Source: 13-2-20CM-68-14 sp051955535 (GTDB lineage: Bacteria; Actinomycetota; Thermoleophilia; Gaiellales; Gaiellaceae). Taken from it: a stretch of DNA of 35,898 bases. Below, piece by piece: positions 1 through 7,912 of this stretch. Made by a program: the position numbers and the translations under genes. Under the pieces are notes generated by a model that saw only the letters and a list, made by a program, of their open reading frames with translations, was not told where the DNA came from and did not search any database. Within the stretch, counting starts at the first letter, position 1. Each line of letters opens with the position of its first letter. Location of the stretch: contig JBQCGP010000022.1 in the NCBI GenBank assembly GCA_051955535.1, forward strand, positions 1 through 35,898. The letters run 5' to 3'.

Positions 1-683
1 ACCTTGTCACCCGTCGTGTGGACGACGAGGGTCGGCACGTTGATCGCCGGTACCACATGCCGGACGTCGATGTCGAAAGCCATGCGCATGAACGCCTCGG
101 CCGAGTTCGGCGTCGCAGCGTGAGTGACTACCTTTCCGTGCCACGCGCGCGCCCACTCCTGCCCGGCGACGCTCGGCGCGATGACGTCGATCCCGAGCCC
201 ATTCCCGAACCGCTCGCGGAGAGTCGCCATCGCCTCCTCGAACTCGTCCTCGGTGCTCTCGCCCCAGCGCCAGTCCTCGTCGGTGCGCTCCCGGATCTCC
301 GCGCCTTGGAGGATGAGCGCGGCCGTCCGCTCAGGATGGGCTGCTGCAAAGAGCATCGCGAGAGGCCCTCCCTCCGACTCACCCATAACGGCGGCGCGCT
401 CGCTGCCGACTGCATCCATGATCGCCCGGATGTCGTCCATGCGCTCCTCGAGCGTGGCCGCGCCCGGCACGCGGTCCGACATCCCCATTCCCCGCTTGTC
501 GAAGAGGATCAACCGCGTGAACTCGCCCAGCCGCTCGCAGTAGCGCCGGAACTGCGGGAGCTCCCAGTTGACCTCGAGGTGCGTCACAAAGCCCTGCACG
601 TAGACGAGGTCGATGGGAGAGTCGCCGACGACACGGTACGCCACGTCGACGTCGCCGCTGCGGGTGAAGCGGACCTCGGTCAC
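1..683 (-). CDS. Alpha/beta hydrolase, C-terminal part outside window
   Basis: Reading on the minus strand from a GTG at 683 gives an open frame of about 227 residues that leaves the window without a stop. It opens with a beta-strand-rich alpha/beta hydrolase core. The nucleophile elbow GESEGG puts the likely catalytic serine at residue 103, and the sequence FDKRGMGMSD (61-70) is typical of the family. The start is preceded by AGGAGGG three bases upstream, which overlaps the stop region of the RidA-like gene, so the two genes are translationally close and probably co-transcribed. The N-terminus resembles hydrolases that in actinobacteria are often fused to, or placed near, class III cyclase domains. 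The missing C-terminus prevents deciding whether such a domain follows. Substrate unknown. Confidence 0.8.
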   Translation of the reverse strand, partial: MTEVRFTRSGDVDVAYRVVGDSPIDLVYVQGFVTHLEVNWELPQFRRYCERLGEFTRLILFDKRGMGMSDRVPGAATLEERMDDIRAIMDAVGSERAAVMGESEGGPLAMLFAAAHPERTAALILQGAEIRERTDEDWRWGESTEDEFEEAMATLRERFGNGLGIDVIAPSVAGQEWARAWHGKVVTHAATPNSAEAFMRMAFDIDVRHVVPAINVPTLVVHTTGDK

Positions 684-691
684 GAACCCTC

Positions 692-1090
692 CTAGGCCTT
701 TGTTGCGACGGCCTGAATCTCGACGAGGACGTCGGGCCGGAAGAGCCCGCTCACCTCGACGAGCGTGCTCGCAGGCGGATGCTCGGTGTCGACGTATTCG
801 TCGCGAACCGCGCGGACGGCGGCGATTTCCGTGACGTCACGCAGGAAGTAATCGAGCTTGACCACGTCGCTCCAACCCGCGTCGGCTGCCTCGAGCGCGC
901 GGGTCAGGTTCTCGAAAACCTGTCGCGTCTGCCCCTCGAAGTCACCCTCTCCGACGAGCTGGCCCTCGGCGTCGATCGGCACCTGTCCCGAGATGTAGAC
1001 GGTCGTTCCCGCACGCGCCTCGACGACGTGGCTGTAGCCGAAGGGCGCCGAGAGCGTTGCGGGCGTGAGAAAGCGTTTCTCGCTCATCAC
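692..1090 (-). CDS. RidA/YjgF/UK114-family protein lacking the RidA arginine
   Basis: A 132-residue protein of the RidA family (trimeric chorismate-mutase-like fold), full length for the family. Landmarks are YISGQVPIDAEG (32-43), QTRQVFENL (54-62), and a C-terminal VEVSGL...VEIQAVA segment. In true RidA enamine/imine deaminases an arginine lies in the P-A-R-S motif. Here the equivalent segment reads PPAST, with serine at 108, so the deaminase activity known for RidA may be absent and this is more likely one of the other Rid subfamilies. Either GTG 1090 or the adjacent ATG 1087 can be the start. TACGAT lies just upstream, compatible with a very short leader. The hydrolase gene follows directly. 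Confidence 0.85.
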   Translation of the reverse strand: MMSEKRFLTPATLSAPFGYSHVVEARAGTTVYISGQVPIDAEGQLVGEGDFEGQTRQVFENLTRALEAADAGWSDVVKLDYFLRDVTEIAAVRAVRDEYVDTEHPPASTLVEVSGLFRPDVLVEIQAVATKA

Positions 1091-1194
1091 GCGATCGTAA
1101 GGGCCTTAACGCAAGCTTTGCAGCGTCCCCTCGGCGCTCTGACAACTCGGGCGTAGCGTCCGGGCTGAGAAGCCGTCAGTCCGAGAGGTCGCCG

Positions 1195-2196
1195 ATGTCG
1201 CGATTCCTGCCGGTCGGGAAGGGTGTCAAGGGAGCAGCCGGCTTTTTGCTCGCGGCGATTCCGGCGCTCGGGACCGTTCTCGCCGGCCTTGCAATCACCG
1301 GCGGCCTCGTCGGCCACATGGCCCGGGACCACGCGCTGGCCACATACGGGGCGTTCGGGCTCACGGTCCTCGCGCTCTTCGCCGGTGCGCTCGCCGCGTT
1401 CGGCCTGCAGGAAGGGTCGACAGGCGAGCGGCTGGCCATTTACGCGGGGCTCACGCTTGTAGGCACGAGCCTGCTCCTCGGCGTCTACGCGGGGGTGCGG
1501 ACGTGGGGCGACCTGGCGCAGCCGAGCATCACGCTGACGCCGCTCCCCGGCCAGCGCGTCGCGGTCACCGTGCGGGGCAGCGGCCTGCGCTCGAGCGAGC
1601 ACATCCTCGTCGAGGTCGAGCAACTCGTCCGCGCAAAGAGCGATGAGGGCCGGCTCACCTGGAAGCCAGGCGAACCGCTCTACGGGGCATCACTCGGTCC
1701 CGACGGAGACGGCCAGATCGCGTACACCGTCGAGGTCCCGCTGCCGCAGGGCGACTACGACGACCTCGGAGCACGCGCCTGGGTCGGCGCCGAGCCCAGG
1801 CCGTGCTACTCGCGCGGCAACACAACAGGCTGTGTGCGGATCCATGTGCCGCGCCAGCAGGAACGGCCCCAGCTTGCCGTCTCGTGGGAAACCTACGTTC
1901 GGGTCCCGCGCCTGCTCGTGCATCTGAGCGCGCGGAACCTCGCGCAGCGTCCCGCGCGGTCGATGACGCTGCGTGTCTACGGGATTGCAGCCGGAGCGCC
2001 GAGGCGGATGCTTGCGGAATGGCAGCTCGCGCCGAGCGAGATCGGCACCTTCGATCGCCGCCTCGCCGTCGTCGTCGGGCGCGCGTACACGGACGTCTGT
2101 GTGGTGGCGAGTACCGCCACGCTCGACCCACCGTGCCCGGCGCCACCTGACGCGGGCACGGTGTGGTCTCGGCTGGCGGTACCGCCGACCGCTTGA
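1195..2196 (+). CDS. Uncharacterised membrane protein, three N-terminal TM helices
   Basis: I do not recognise a named family. The 333-residue product begins with three hydrophobic helices (about residues 13-40, 50-70 and 82-100). A roughly 230-residue soluble region follows, rich in beta-strand patterns such as SITLTPLPGQRVAVTVRG, with a cysteine pair in a PCYSRGNTTGCV stretch (about 202-213). The likely topology is a membrane anchor carrying one or two Ig-like/beta-sandwich domains. The start ATG has GAGAGG about six bases upstream. It stands alone in its orientation and ends two bases from the convergent L31 gene. Function unknown. Confidence 0.7.
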   Translation: MSRFLPVGKGVKGAAGFLLAAIPALGTVLAGLAITGGLVGHMARDHALATYGAFGLTVLALFAGALAAFGLQEGSTGERLAIYAGLTLVGTSLLLGVYAGVRTWGDLAQPSITLTPLPGQRVAVTVRGSGLRSSEHILVEVEQLVRAKSDEGRLTWKPGEPLYGASLGPDGDGQIAYTVEVPLPQGDYDDLGARAWVGAEPRPCYSRGNTTGCVRIHVPRQQERPQLAVSWETYVRVPRLLVHLSARNLAQRPARSMTLRVYGIAAGAPRRMLAEWQLAPSEIGTFDRRLAVVVGRAYTDVCVVASTATLDPPCPAPPDAGTVWSRLAVPPTA

Positions 2197-2198
2197 GG

Positions 2199-2414
2199 TC
2201 AGGCCCGGCCGGCCGTCCGGGCGCGGCGCCGCTCGAAGCGCTCGATGCGGCTGCCGCGGCTGACGGGGCGCTCCTTGCCGGTGTAGGCCGGGTGGCACTG
2301 CGAGCAGACCTCGACCTGGATCGACGGACGCGTCGAGCGGGTCTCGAAGGTCGTCCCGCAGTTCGAGCACGTGACGGTCGTTGTGTTCAGCGCTGGGTGA
2401 ATCGCGTTCTTCAT
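2199..2414 (-). CDS. rpmE: 50S ribosomal protein L31 (zinc-binding form)
   Basis: A 71-residue bL31. The N-terminus MKNAIHP, the segment FETRSTRPSIQVEVCSQCHP and PAYTGKE are diagnostic of the family. Four cysteines (16, 19, 37, 40) retain the zinc-binding pattern, so this is the C+ form rather than the zinc-free paralogue used under zinc starvation. The start is supported by AAGAAAGGA five bases before ATG. The gene begins only 12 nt after the stop of the sigma factor upstream, and its ribosome binding site lies within that gap, so the pair is very likely co-transcribed. The basic tail after residue 50 is normal for high-GC species. Confidence 0.95.
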   Translation of the reverse strand: MKNAIHPALNTTTVTCSNCGTTFETRSTRPSIQVEVCSQCHPAYTGKERPVSRGSRIERFERRRARTAGRA

Positions 2415-2426
2415 CGGTGTCCTTTC

Positions 2427-3446
2427 TTACGCTGCCAACGGCAGCTCGTCGTCGTCCGCGTCGGCAGGAGCGAGCTCGCCGAGCGTGGACGAGAGGCTTG
2501 CGAGGGCCTGGCGCTCGAGCTGGCGGATTCGCTCACGGGTCAGGCCGAGCTCCGCGCCGATCGCCTCCAACGACTGCGGGTCACCGTCGAGGCCGAAGCG
2601 CAGCTCGAGGATTCGCCGCTCGCGCTCGGGCAGTTCGGCGAGCGCCTCGCGGAGAGCCCGCGCACGGAGCGCCTGCTCGGCGACGGCCTCGGGGTCCTCG
2701 GCCTGCTCGTCTGCGAACAGGTCGCCGAGCTCAGCGTCGTCGTCACCGACCGGTGAGTTGAGCGAGGCGCGCGACTCGGGAACCGAGAGCGCCTCCTCGA
2801 CGTGCTGGAGCTTCAGTCCCGTCGCCTTGGCGAGCTCCTCGTTCGTCGGCGGCCGGCCGAGCTCCGGCTCGAGCTTCCGCGCGTGTCGCCTCAGCGTCTG
2901 ACGCCGCTCGTGGACGTGCGTGGGGACGCGGATAGTCCGCGCCTGCCCCGCCACCGAGCGCTGGACCGCCTGACGGATCCACCAGGTCGCGTAGGTCGAG
3001 AACTTGAAGCCCTTCCGCCAGTCGAACTTCTCGACCGCGCGGTTCAGGCCGATCACGCCGTCCTGGATCAGGTCGCCGAACGGGACGCCGTGGCCGCGGT
3101 ACTTCTTGGCCACGTGCACGACGAGCCGGAGATTCGAGTTGATCATCCGCTCCTTCGCGGCTCGATCTCCTCGCTCGACGCGCTTCGCGAGCGCGACCTC
3201 CTCCGCCGCGGTCAGCAGCGGGTAGCGGCCGATCTCGTTCAGGAAGAGCTCGAGAGAGTCAGCTGACGCGGGCAGCGCGGCAGCCTCGAAGCGCTCAGCC
3301 TCGAGCTCGTCGTCGCCGTCCTCGAGGAGGGTCTGAATTTCGGGGTTCTGCAGGGTGGTGCTGATGATGAGTTCCTTTCTTGCGTGGGAATGGACGGAGC
3401 GGCTTCGTCGCCGAGGGGGAGAGGCGGAAAGGCCGCTCGCGTCCAC
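2427..3446 (-). CDS. RpoD/SigA-like group 1 or 2 sigma-70 factor
   Basis: Sigma-70 with regions 1.2 (LFLNEIGRYPLLTAAEEV), 2.1-2.4 (NLRLVVHVAKKY, DLIQDGVIGLNRAVEKFD, FSTYATWWIRQAVQR), 3 (TIRVPTHVHE) and a full region 4 ending GLTRERIRQLERQAL. It lacks an extended region 1.1, so it is either a compact primary sigma or a group 2 sigma. The start is unclear. The only canonical in-frame start is GTG at 3446, which has no ribosome binding site and yields an unusual Arg/Ser-rich leader. AAGAAAGGA instead lies 4 and 7 bases upstream of two ATC codons (3368 and 3365), giving a 312-313-residue product beginning I-S-T-T-L-Q. A TCTAAT box at 3449-3454 would put transcription start downstream of 3446, favouring ATC. 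Followed by rpmE. Confidence 0.9.
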   Translation of the reverse strand: MDASGLSASPPRRRSRSVHSHARKELIISTTLQNPEIQTLLEDGDDELEAERFEAAALPASADSLELFLNEIGRYPLLTAAEEVALAKRVERGDRAAKERMINSNLRLVVHVAKKYRGHGVPFGDLIQDGVIGLNRAVEKFDWRKGFKFSTYATWWIRQAVQRSVAGQARTIRVPTHVHERRQTLRRHARKLEPELGRPPTNEELAKATGLKLQHVEEALSVPESRASLNSPVGDDDAELGDLFADEQAEDPEAVAEQALRARALREALAELPERERRILELRFGLDGDPQSLEAIGAELGLTRERIRQLERQALASLSSTLGELAPADADDDELPLAA

Positions 3447-3448
3447 TG

Positions 3449-3477
3449 ATTAGAACGAACAGCGGGGCATTTACATT
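3449..3477. promoter_or_regulatory. Overlapping divergent -10/-35 candidates, sigma factor vs acylphosphatase
   Basis: Between the divergent sigma and acylphosphatase genes, the plus strand shows TTAGAA (3450-3455) and TACATT (3472-3477) 16 bases apart, with TACATT ending seven bases before the acylphosphatase GTG. On the minus strand TCTAAT (3454 to 3449) is a good -10 for the sigma gene, but no clear -35 accompanies it. The two promoters would occupy the same DNA and could exclude each other. This is prediction from motif match only. Confidence 0.35.
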
Positions 3478-3484
3478 TCCGGCC

Positions 3485-3754
3485 GTGACGGTTCGCCGAC
3501 GGGTTCTCGTACACGGTCGTGTCCAGGGCGTCGGCTTTCGTTACACCCTCGGCCGTGCAGCTCAGAGCCGCGGCGTCGCCGGGTTGGCCCGAAACTGCCC
3601 CGACGGGACGGTCGAGGCCGTGTTCGAGGGCGAGCCGGAGGCCGTCGAGTCGCTCGTCCGGCTTGCTCACGAGGGCCCGCGCGGCGCCGAGGTGGCGCGC
3701 GTCGAGGTCTTCGAGGAGGAGCCCGAAGGGCTGTCGCGCTTCGATGCCTGGTAG
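3485..3754 (+). CDS. acyP: Acylphosphatase
   Basis: An 89-residue acylphosphatase, which hydrolyses the carboxyl-phosphate bond of acylphosphates in the cytosol. The signature VHGRVQGVGFR places the phosphate-binding arginine at 19, and ARNCPDGTVE gives the catalytic asparagine at 37. Length and the C-terminal FEEEPEGLSRF are normal. I chose GTG 3485 because it matches the family N-terminus; the open frame extends further upstream (3380) but that extension overlaps the sigma leader region. There is no ribosome binding site, while TACATT lies seven bases upstream, so the mRNA is probably leaderless. The SRPBCC gene follows after 19 bases. Confidence 0.9.
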   Translation: MTVRRRVLVHGRVQGVGFRYTLGRAAQSRGVAGLARNCPDGTVEAVFEGEPEAVESLVRLAHEGPRGAEVARVEVFEEEPEGLSRFDAW

Positions 3755-3773
3755 CGGACCTTAGGATCGCGGC

Positions 3774-4220
3774 GTGGCAGACGGCGAGAAGCCGGCCCTG
3801 ACGGGCCGTGCAGAGCGGCAAATCGATGCACCTCCAGAGGTCGTCTGGGAGGTGCTCACTCGTCTCGAGGACTGGCCGAGCTGGAACACCGATGTCAAGT
3901 GGATGCGCTTCGACGGGCCGCTCGTGTCTGGCACCGAGTTCCGCTGGAAGGCCGGGCCCGGGAGGATCGTCTCGAGGCTCGACAAGGTCGAGCCTCCTCG
4001 ATACATCTCGTGGCACGGCCGGACGCTGACGATCGACGCGTACCACGAGTGGTGGCTCGAGCCGCGCGACGGCGGCACGTTCGTGCGCACCGAGGAAGCC
4101 TTCTTTGGGCTGCTTGCGCGAGTCCTGCGCGGGCAGCTTCAGAAGACGCTCGACAAGTCGTTCGCCGATGCGCTCGAGCGCCTGATGGGGGAAGCCGAAC
4201 GACGCGTGGCGGGCGCGTGA
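3774..4220 (+). CDS. SRPBCC (polyketide cyclase/START-like) protein
   Basis: A 148-residue protein of the SRPBCC ligand-binding superfamily. Recognisable features are EVVWEVLTRLEDWPSWNTDV near the N-terminus, the FRWKAGPGRIVSRLDKVEPPRYISWHGRT central strands, and a long C-terminal helix ending in KSFADALERLMGEAE. These proteins bind hydrophobic ligands; the ligand here cannot be deduced. Start GTG 3774: TAGGAT ends six bases upstream and could be a -10 of a leaderless message, but its AGGA can also serve as a ribosome binding site. The gene sits between acylphosphatase and DUF1697, and its stop overlaps the next start by four bases (GTGA). Confidence 0.85.
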   Translation: MADGEKPALTGRAERQIDAPPEVVWEVLTRLEDWPSWNTDVKWMRFDGPLVSGTEFRWKAGPGRIVSRLDKVEPPRYISWHGRTLTIDAYHEWWLEPRDGGTFVRTEEAFFGLLARVLRGQLQKTLDKSFADALERLMGEAERRVAGA

Positions 4221-4756
4221 CGCGGCAGGTCCTGCTCCTGCGAGGCGTCAACATCGGTCCGCGGAATCGGGTGCCGATGGTCGAGCTGCGCGCCGCGCTC
4301 GAGGAGGCCGGCTTCGGGGACGTAAAGACGTACCTCCAGAGCGGCAACGTCGTCGTCTCGAGCAAGACCAAGCCAGAGCAGACCGCGCGCAAGCTCGAGC
4401 GCCTGATTCAGGACCGGTTCGGGCTCGAGATCGCGGTCGTCGCTCGGACCGGCGTCGAGCTCGCCCGGGTCGTTGCGCGCAATCCGCTCGGCGACGTCGC
4501 GACGGATCCGAAGCGGTACCAGGTCAGCTTCCTCGACGGTCGGCTGCCCGCGGCGAGCAAGCCGAAGCTCGAGCAAGCCTGCGCCGAGTCGGAGCGGTTC
4601 GTGATCCACGGCCGCGAGATCTACGCGTGGCATCCGGCCGGCGTCGCCCGGTCGAAGCTTTGGACTGAGCTCGCAGGCCGCGGCCTCGGCGTGAGGGCCA
4701 CGGCGCGCAACTGGACGACGGTCACGAAGCTGCTCGAGCTTGTAGAGGCTGCTTAA
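4217..4756 (+). CDS. DUF1697 family protein
   Basis: A 179-residue member of DUF1697, recognised by LLLRGVNIGPRNRVPM, the TYLQSGNVVVSS motif around residues 36-47, and the C-terminal RATARNWTTVTKL motif, all hallmarks of the family. The biochemical role of DUF1697 is not established. The start GTG overlaps the preceding stop in GTGA, indicating coupled translation with the SRPBCC gene. A longer in-frame open frame begins at 3899, but it runs inside the SRPBCC gene and is not credible. Confidence 0.88.
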   Translation: MTRQVLLLRGVNIGPRNRVPMVELRAALEEAGFGDVKTYLQSGNVVVSSKTKPEQTARKLERLIQDRFGLEIAVVARTGVELARVVARNPLGDVATDPKRYQVSFLDGRLPAASKPKLEQACAESERFVIHGREIYAWHPAGVARSKLWTELAGRGLGVRATARNWTTVTKLLELVEAA

Positions 4757-4765
4757 CGATCGTCC

Positions 4766-4777
4766 TAGACTCGTCCC
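4766..4777 (+). promoter_or_regulatory. -10-like box directly before the cyclase start
   Basis: TAGACT at 4766-4771 is followed by six bases and then the ATG of the large cyclase at 4778. No ribosome binding site is present. The distance matches a transcript starting at or very near the initiation codon (leaderless). No convincing -35 was seen. Confidence 0.4.
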
Positions 4778-7700
4778 ATGAGGGTCTGCGCGAGCTGCGG
4801 GGCCGAGAACCGGGACGAAGCGCGCTTCTGCGACACCTGCGGAGCCCCACTCGCCGAGGCCGCAGCGACGCGGGAGCTGCGCAAGACCGTGACGGTCCTC
4901 TTCTGCGACGTGACCGGCTCGACGGAGCTCGGCGAGCAGCTCGACCCCGAGAGCCTGCGCCGGGTGATGGCGCGCTACTTCGAGGTCGCGAAGGAGGTCG
5001 TCGAGAGGCACGGCGGCACCGTCGAGAAGTTCATCGGCGACGCGGTCATGGCCGTGTTCGGCGTTCCGGCGGTGCACGAGGACGACGCGCTACGGGCCGT
5101 GCGCGCCGCGACCGACCTCCGCGACGCCCTCGGCCCGCTCAACCAGGAGCTCGCCGAGTCCTACGGCACGCGGCTCGATCTGCGGACCGGCGTGAACACC
5201 GGCGAGGTCGTGACCGGAACGGAGGAGCGGCTGGCAACCGGCGACGCGGTCAACGTCGCGGCCAGGCTCGAGCAGGCGGCGCAGCCGGGCGAGATCTTGC
5301 TCGGCGACGAGACGTTTCGCCTAGTCAAGGACTCCGTCGAGGTCGAGCCGGTTGCGCCGCTTGAGCTGAAGGGCAAGGGCGGGCCGGTGCCGGCGTACCG
5401 CCTGCTCTCTGTTGGAACCGGCGACGTTGCTACCCGGGAGACCGTTGCGATGGTGGGGCGCGAGCGCCAGCGCCAACTCCTCGAAGACGCCTTCGCGAAC
5501 GTCGTCGGCGAGCATGCCTGTCACCTCTTCACCGTGCTCGGCACCGCCGGAGTCGGCAAGTCGCGCCTGGTGGCCGAGTTCCTCGAAAGCCTGGACGGGG
5601 CGACGGTGATCGGCGGGCGGTGTCTCTCCTACGGCGAAGGGATCAGCTACTGGCCGGTGACCGCGGCCGTGAAGGAGCTGCTCGGGCCGGTGCCGGACGA
5701 GCGGCTCGCACAGCTTGGTTTCGACGAAGCAGCCGCACGGGCGCTCGATCCCATTCTCGGCCGCGAAGCACTCGCGAGCTCACCGGAGGAGATCGCCTGG
5801 GCCGTCCGCAAGCTCTTCGAGGCCGCGGCCGCCGCGAGCCCGCTCGTTGTCGTCTTCGACGACCTGCACTGGGGCGAGCCGGTCTTCCTCGATCTCGTTG
5901 AGAACGTGGCAGACCTCAGTCGCGACGCGCCGATCCTGCTGCTCTGCATGGCGCGGCCGGAACTGCTCGATCGCCGCTCGGCCTGGGGAGGCGGCAAGCT
6001 CAATGCGACCAACGTCCTGCTGGAGCCGCTCTCGACCGACGAAACGGGCGAGCTGATCGAGCGGCTGCTCTCGGGTCAGCGCATCGACGAGGCGCTGCGC
6101 GGCCGGATCCTCGATGCCGCCGGTGGCAATCCGCTCTTTGTCGGCGAGATGCTCGCCATGCTTTCGGAGCTCGGTGATGGAGGCGGGTCACGGAATGTGG
6201 CCGTCCCCCCGACGATCCAGGCGCTGCTGGCGTCGCGCCTCGACCAGCTTGAAGACGCGGAACGGCGGGTGCTCGAACGCGGCGCCGTCGAGGGCCGGGT
6301 GTTCCACCGTAGCGCCGTTGTTGCGCTGTCGCCCGAGGAAGGCCAGGTGGACGGCCGGCTGATGACGCTCGTCCGGAAGGATCTCGTTCGCCCCGAGCAG
6401 TCAATGCTCGCCGGCGACGACGCGTACCGGTTCCGGCACCTGTTGATCCGGGATGCCGCCTACGAAGCTCTGCCGAAGGCAACGCGCGCCGAGTTGCACG
6501 AGCGCTTCGCAGACTGGCTGGAGCAGAACGCGCCATCGCTCGTCGAACTCGACGAGATCGTCGGCTACCACCTCGAGCAGGCGTACGCCTATCGGGCCGA
6601 GCTGGGACCGCTCGACGACGCCGCGCTGGCACTCGCTCCGCGTGCCGCGGGGCGGCTCCTTGCAGCGGCGAAGCGTGCCTTCGAGCGCGGCGACCTTCCT
6701 GCCGCCGAGAGTCTCGTCCCTAGAAGCGTCGCGCTCGCCGATCCGGGAAGCGCCCTTCACCGAGAGGCTCAGCTCGAAGAGGCCCGGACGCTGGTCACAA
6801 CCGGCGCCTTCGCGCGCGCGGTCGACGTACTGGAAGAGCTCTCCGCAGCCGCCGAGCAGGCCGGCGACCGGCGGATCTACAACCGAACAAGGCTTCTCGA
6901 CCTCGAGATCAAGGTCGAGAACGATCGAAGCGCCTGGATGACCGACGCGCTTGCCGAGGTTGAGGACGCTGAGCGTGAGCTGGCCGACCTCGACGACGAC
7001 GAGGGCGTCGCGTGGGCCGCGAGGCTCAACGGGAACTACGTGGCGTGGCTTGGTCACACCAACGAGGCGGAACGAGCCTGGGCGCGCGGACTCGAGCATG
7101 CGCGGCGCGCCGGCAGTACCGGACAGGCCGCCGACATTCTGAATTGGATGGCCTGGGCCCTGTGGTGGGGGCCGGCGCCCGCGGACGAGGCGATCAGGCA
7201 GGCGGACGAGATCGTCGCGCAAGCCGTCGGCCACCCTCACGTCGAGGCGACCGCGACGATCGTCCGGGGCTGTATGAAGGCGTTCCAGGGGCATGTCGAA
7301 GAGGGAAGGATCGACGCCAGGGCGGGCCGGGCGTGGCTCGACGAGATGGGACAGCGGGCCTTCTGGTCGGGAACGGGGATGATCGAAGCCGAGCTCGAGC
7401 TGGTCGCCGGTAATCCGGCTGCGGCCGCGTCCGTCTTGCGGGAGAGCTACGAGTACATGAGCCGACGGGCCGAGACAGGGTTCGTGGCGACCATCGTCGG
7501 CTTACGAGCGGTTGCCGCGCTCGAACTCGCCCTCGATGACGACGCCCTGGCGTTTGCCGACGAGGTTGAGGAGATCGCCTCGCCGGATGACTTCGAGCCC
7601 CATCTGCGACAGGCGTGCGTGCGGGCGAGGGTGCTCGCTCGCCGAGGGGACCTCGCGGCTGCAATGGAAGCGATCCGGGATGCTGTCGAGCGGGCGGACG

Positions 7701-7870
7701 CGACCGACTACCTCACGATGCGTGAGTATGCGGCGATCTCCCTGGCCGAGGTCGAGCGTCTGGCGGGCCACGAGGACGGCGAGCGCGCGGCGCTCGAAAA
7801 AGCCTTGCGCCTCGCCGAGCAGAAAGGCGACACGCTCACTGCAGAACGGGTTCGCGCGCAGCTCGGTTGA
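4778..7870 (+). CDS. Class III adenylate cyclase with zinc ribbon, AAA-type ATPase and TPR regions
   Basis: A 1030-residue cytoplasmic signalling protein. Order: zinc ribbon (Cys 4, 7, 18, 21), class III cyclase domain (about 35-205), an AAA_16/STAND-like ATPase (GTAGVGKSRL Walker A near 258; LVVVFDDLHWGE Walker B), then a helical repeat region with TPR character to the C-terminus. Cyclase residues are complete: metal aspartates 44 and 88, adenine-selecting Lys84 and Asp156, transition-state Asn159 and Arg163. ATP-to-cAMP activity is therefore predicted. This architecture is common in soil actinobacteria, where the ATPase/TPR part is thought to sense or scaffold. It appears monocistronic, with a close -10 box upstream. 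Confidence 0.92.
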   Translation: MRVCASCGAENRDEARFCDTCGAPLAEAAATRELRKTVTVLFCDVTGSTELGEQLDPESLRRVMARYFEVAKEVVERHGGTVEKFIGDAVMAVFGVPAVHEDDALRAVRAATDLRDALGPLNQELAESYGTRLDLRTGVNTGEVVTGTEERLATGDAVNVAARLEQAAQPGEILLGDETFRLVKDSVEVEPVAPLELKGKGGPVPAYRLLSVGTGDVATRETVAMVGRERQRQLLEDAFANVVGEHACHLFTVLGTAGVGKSRLVAEFLESLDGATVIGGRCLSYGEGISYWPVTAAVKELLGPVPDERLAQLGFDEAAARALDPILGREALASSPEEIAWAVRKLFEAAAAASPLVVVFDDLHWGEPVFLDLVENVADLSRDAPILLLCMARPELLDRRSAWGGGKLNATNVLLEPLSTDETGELIERLLSGQRIDEALRGRILDAAGGNPLFVGEMLAMLSELGDGGGSRNVAVPPTIQALLASRLDQLEDAERRVLERGAVEGRVFHRSAVVALSPEEGQVDGRLMTLVRKDLVRPEQSMLAGDDAYRFRHLLIRDAAYEALPKATRAELHERFADWLEQNAPSLVELDEIVGYHLEQAYAYRAELGPLDDAALALAPRAAGRLLAAAKRAFERGDLPAAESLVPRSVALADPGSALHREAQLEEARTLVTTGAFARAVDVLEELSAAAEQAGDRRIYNRTRLLDLEIKVENDRSAWMTDALAEVEDAERELADLDDDEGVAWAARLNGNYVAWLGHTNEAERAWARGLEHARRAGSTGQAADILNWMAWALWWGPAPADEAIRQADEIVAQAVGHPHVEATATIVRGCMKAFQGHVEEGRIDARAGRAWLDEMGQRAFWSGTGMIEAELELVAGNPAAAASVLRESYEYMSRRAETGFVATIVGLRAVAALELALDDDALAFADEVEEIASPDDFEPHLRQACVRARVLARRGDLAAAMEAIRDAVERADATDYLTMREYAAISLAEVERLAGHEDGERAALEKALRLAEQKGDTLTAERVRAQLG

Positions 7871-7896
7871 CCGAGCCTGGACTGCTGCGTTATGCT
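7867..7896 (+). promoter_or_regulatory. Promoter of the arsR-SRPBCC operon
   Basis: TTGACC (7867-7872) and TATGCT (7891-7896) are separated by 18 bases, a good sigma-70-type promoter. The predicted start of transcription, about seven bases after the -10, coincides with the ATG at 7904, so the message would be leaderless. The -35 overlaps the 3' end of the cyclase gene. Confidence 0.65.
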
Positions 7897-7912
7897 GAAC
7901 CATATGGTTCAG
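7895..7912 (+). promoter_or_regulatory. Perfect 18-bp palindromic operator
   Basis: CTGAACCATATGGTTCAG is a perfect inverted repeat covering the last bases of the -10 box, the predicted transcription start and the ATG at 7904. ArsR-type regulators bind such palindromes, and AACCATATGGTT-like cores are familiar upstream of arsR-SRPBCC pairs. The most economical reading is direct autorepression by the downstream ArsR protein. Confidence 0.7.
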
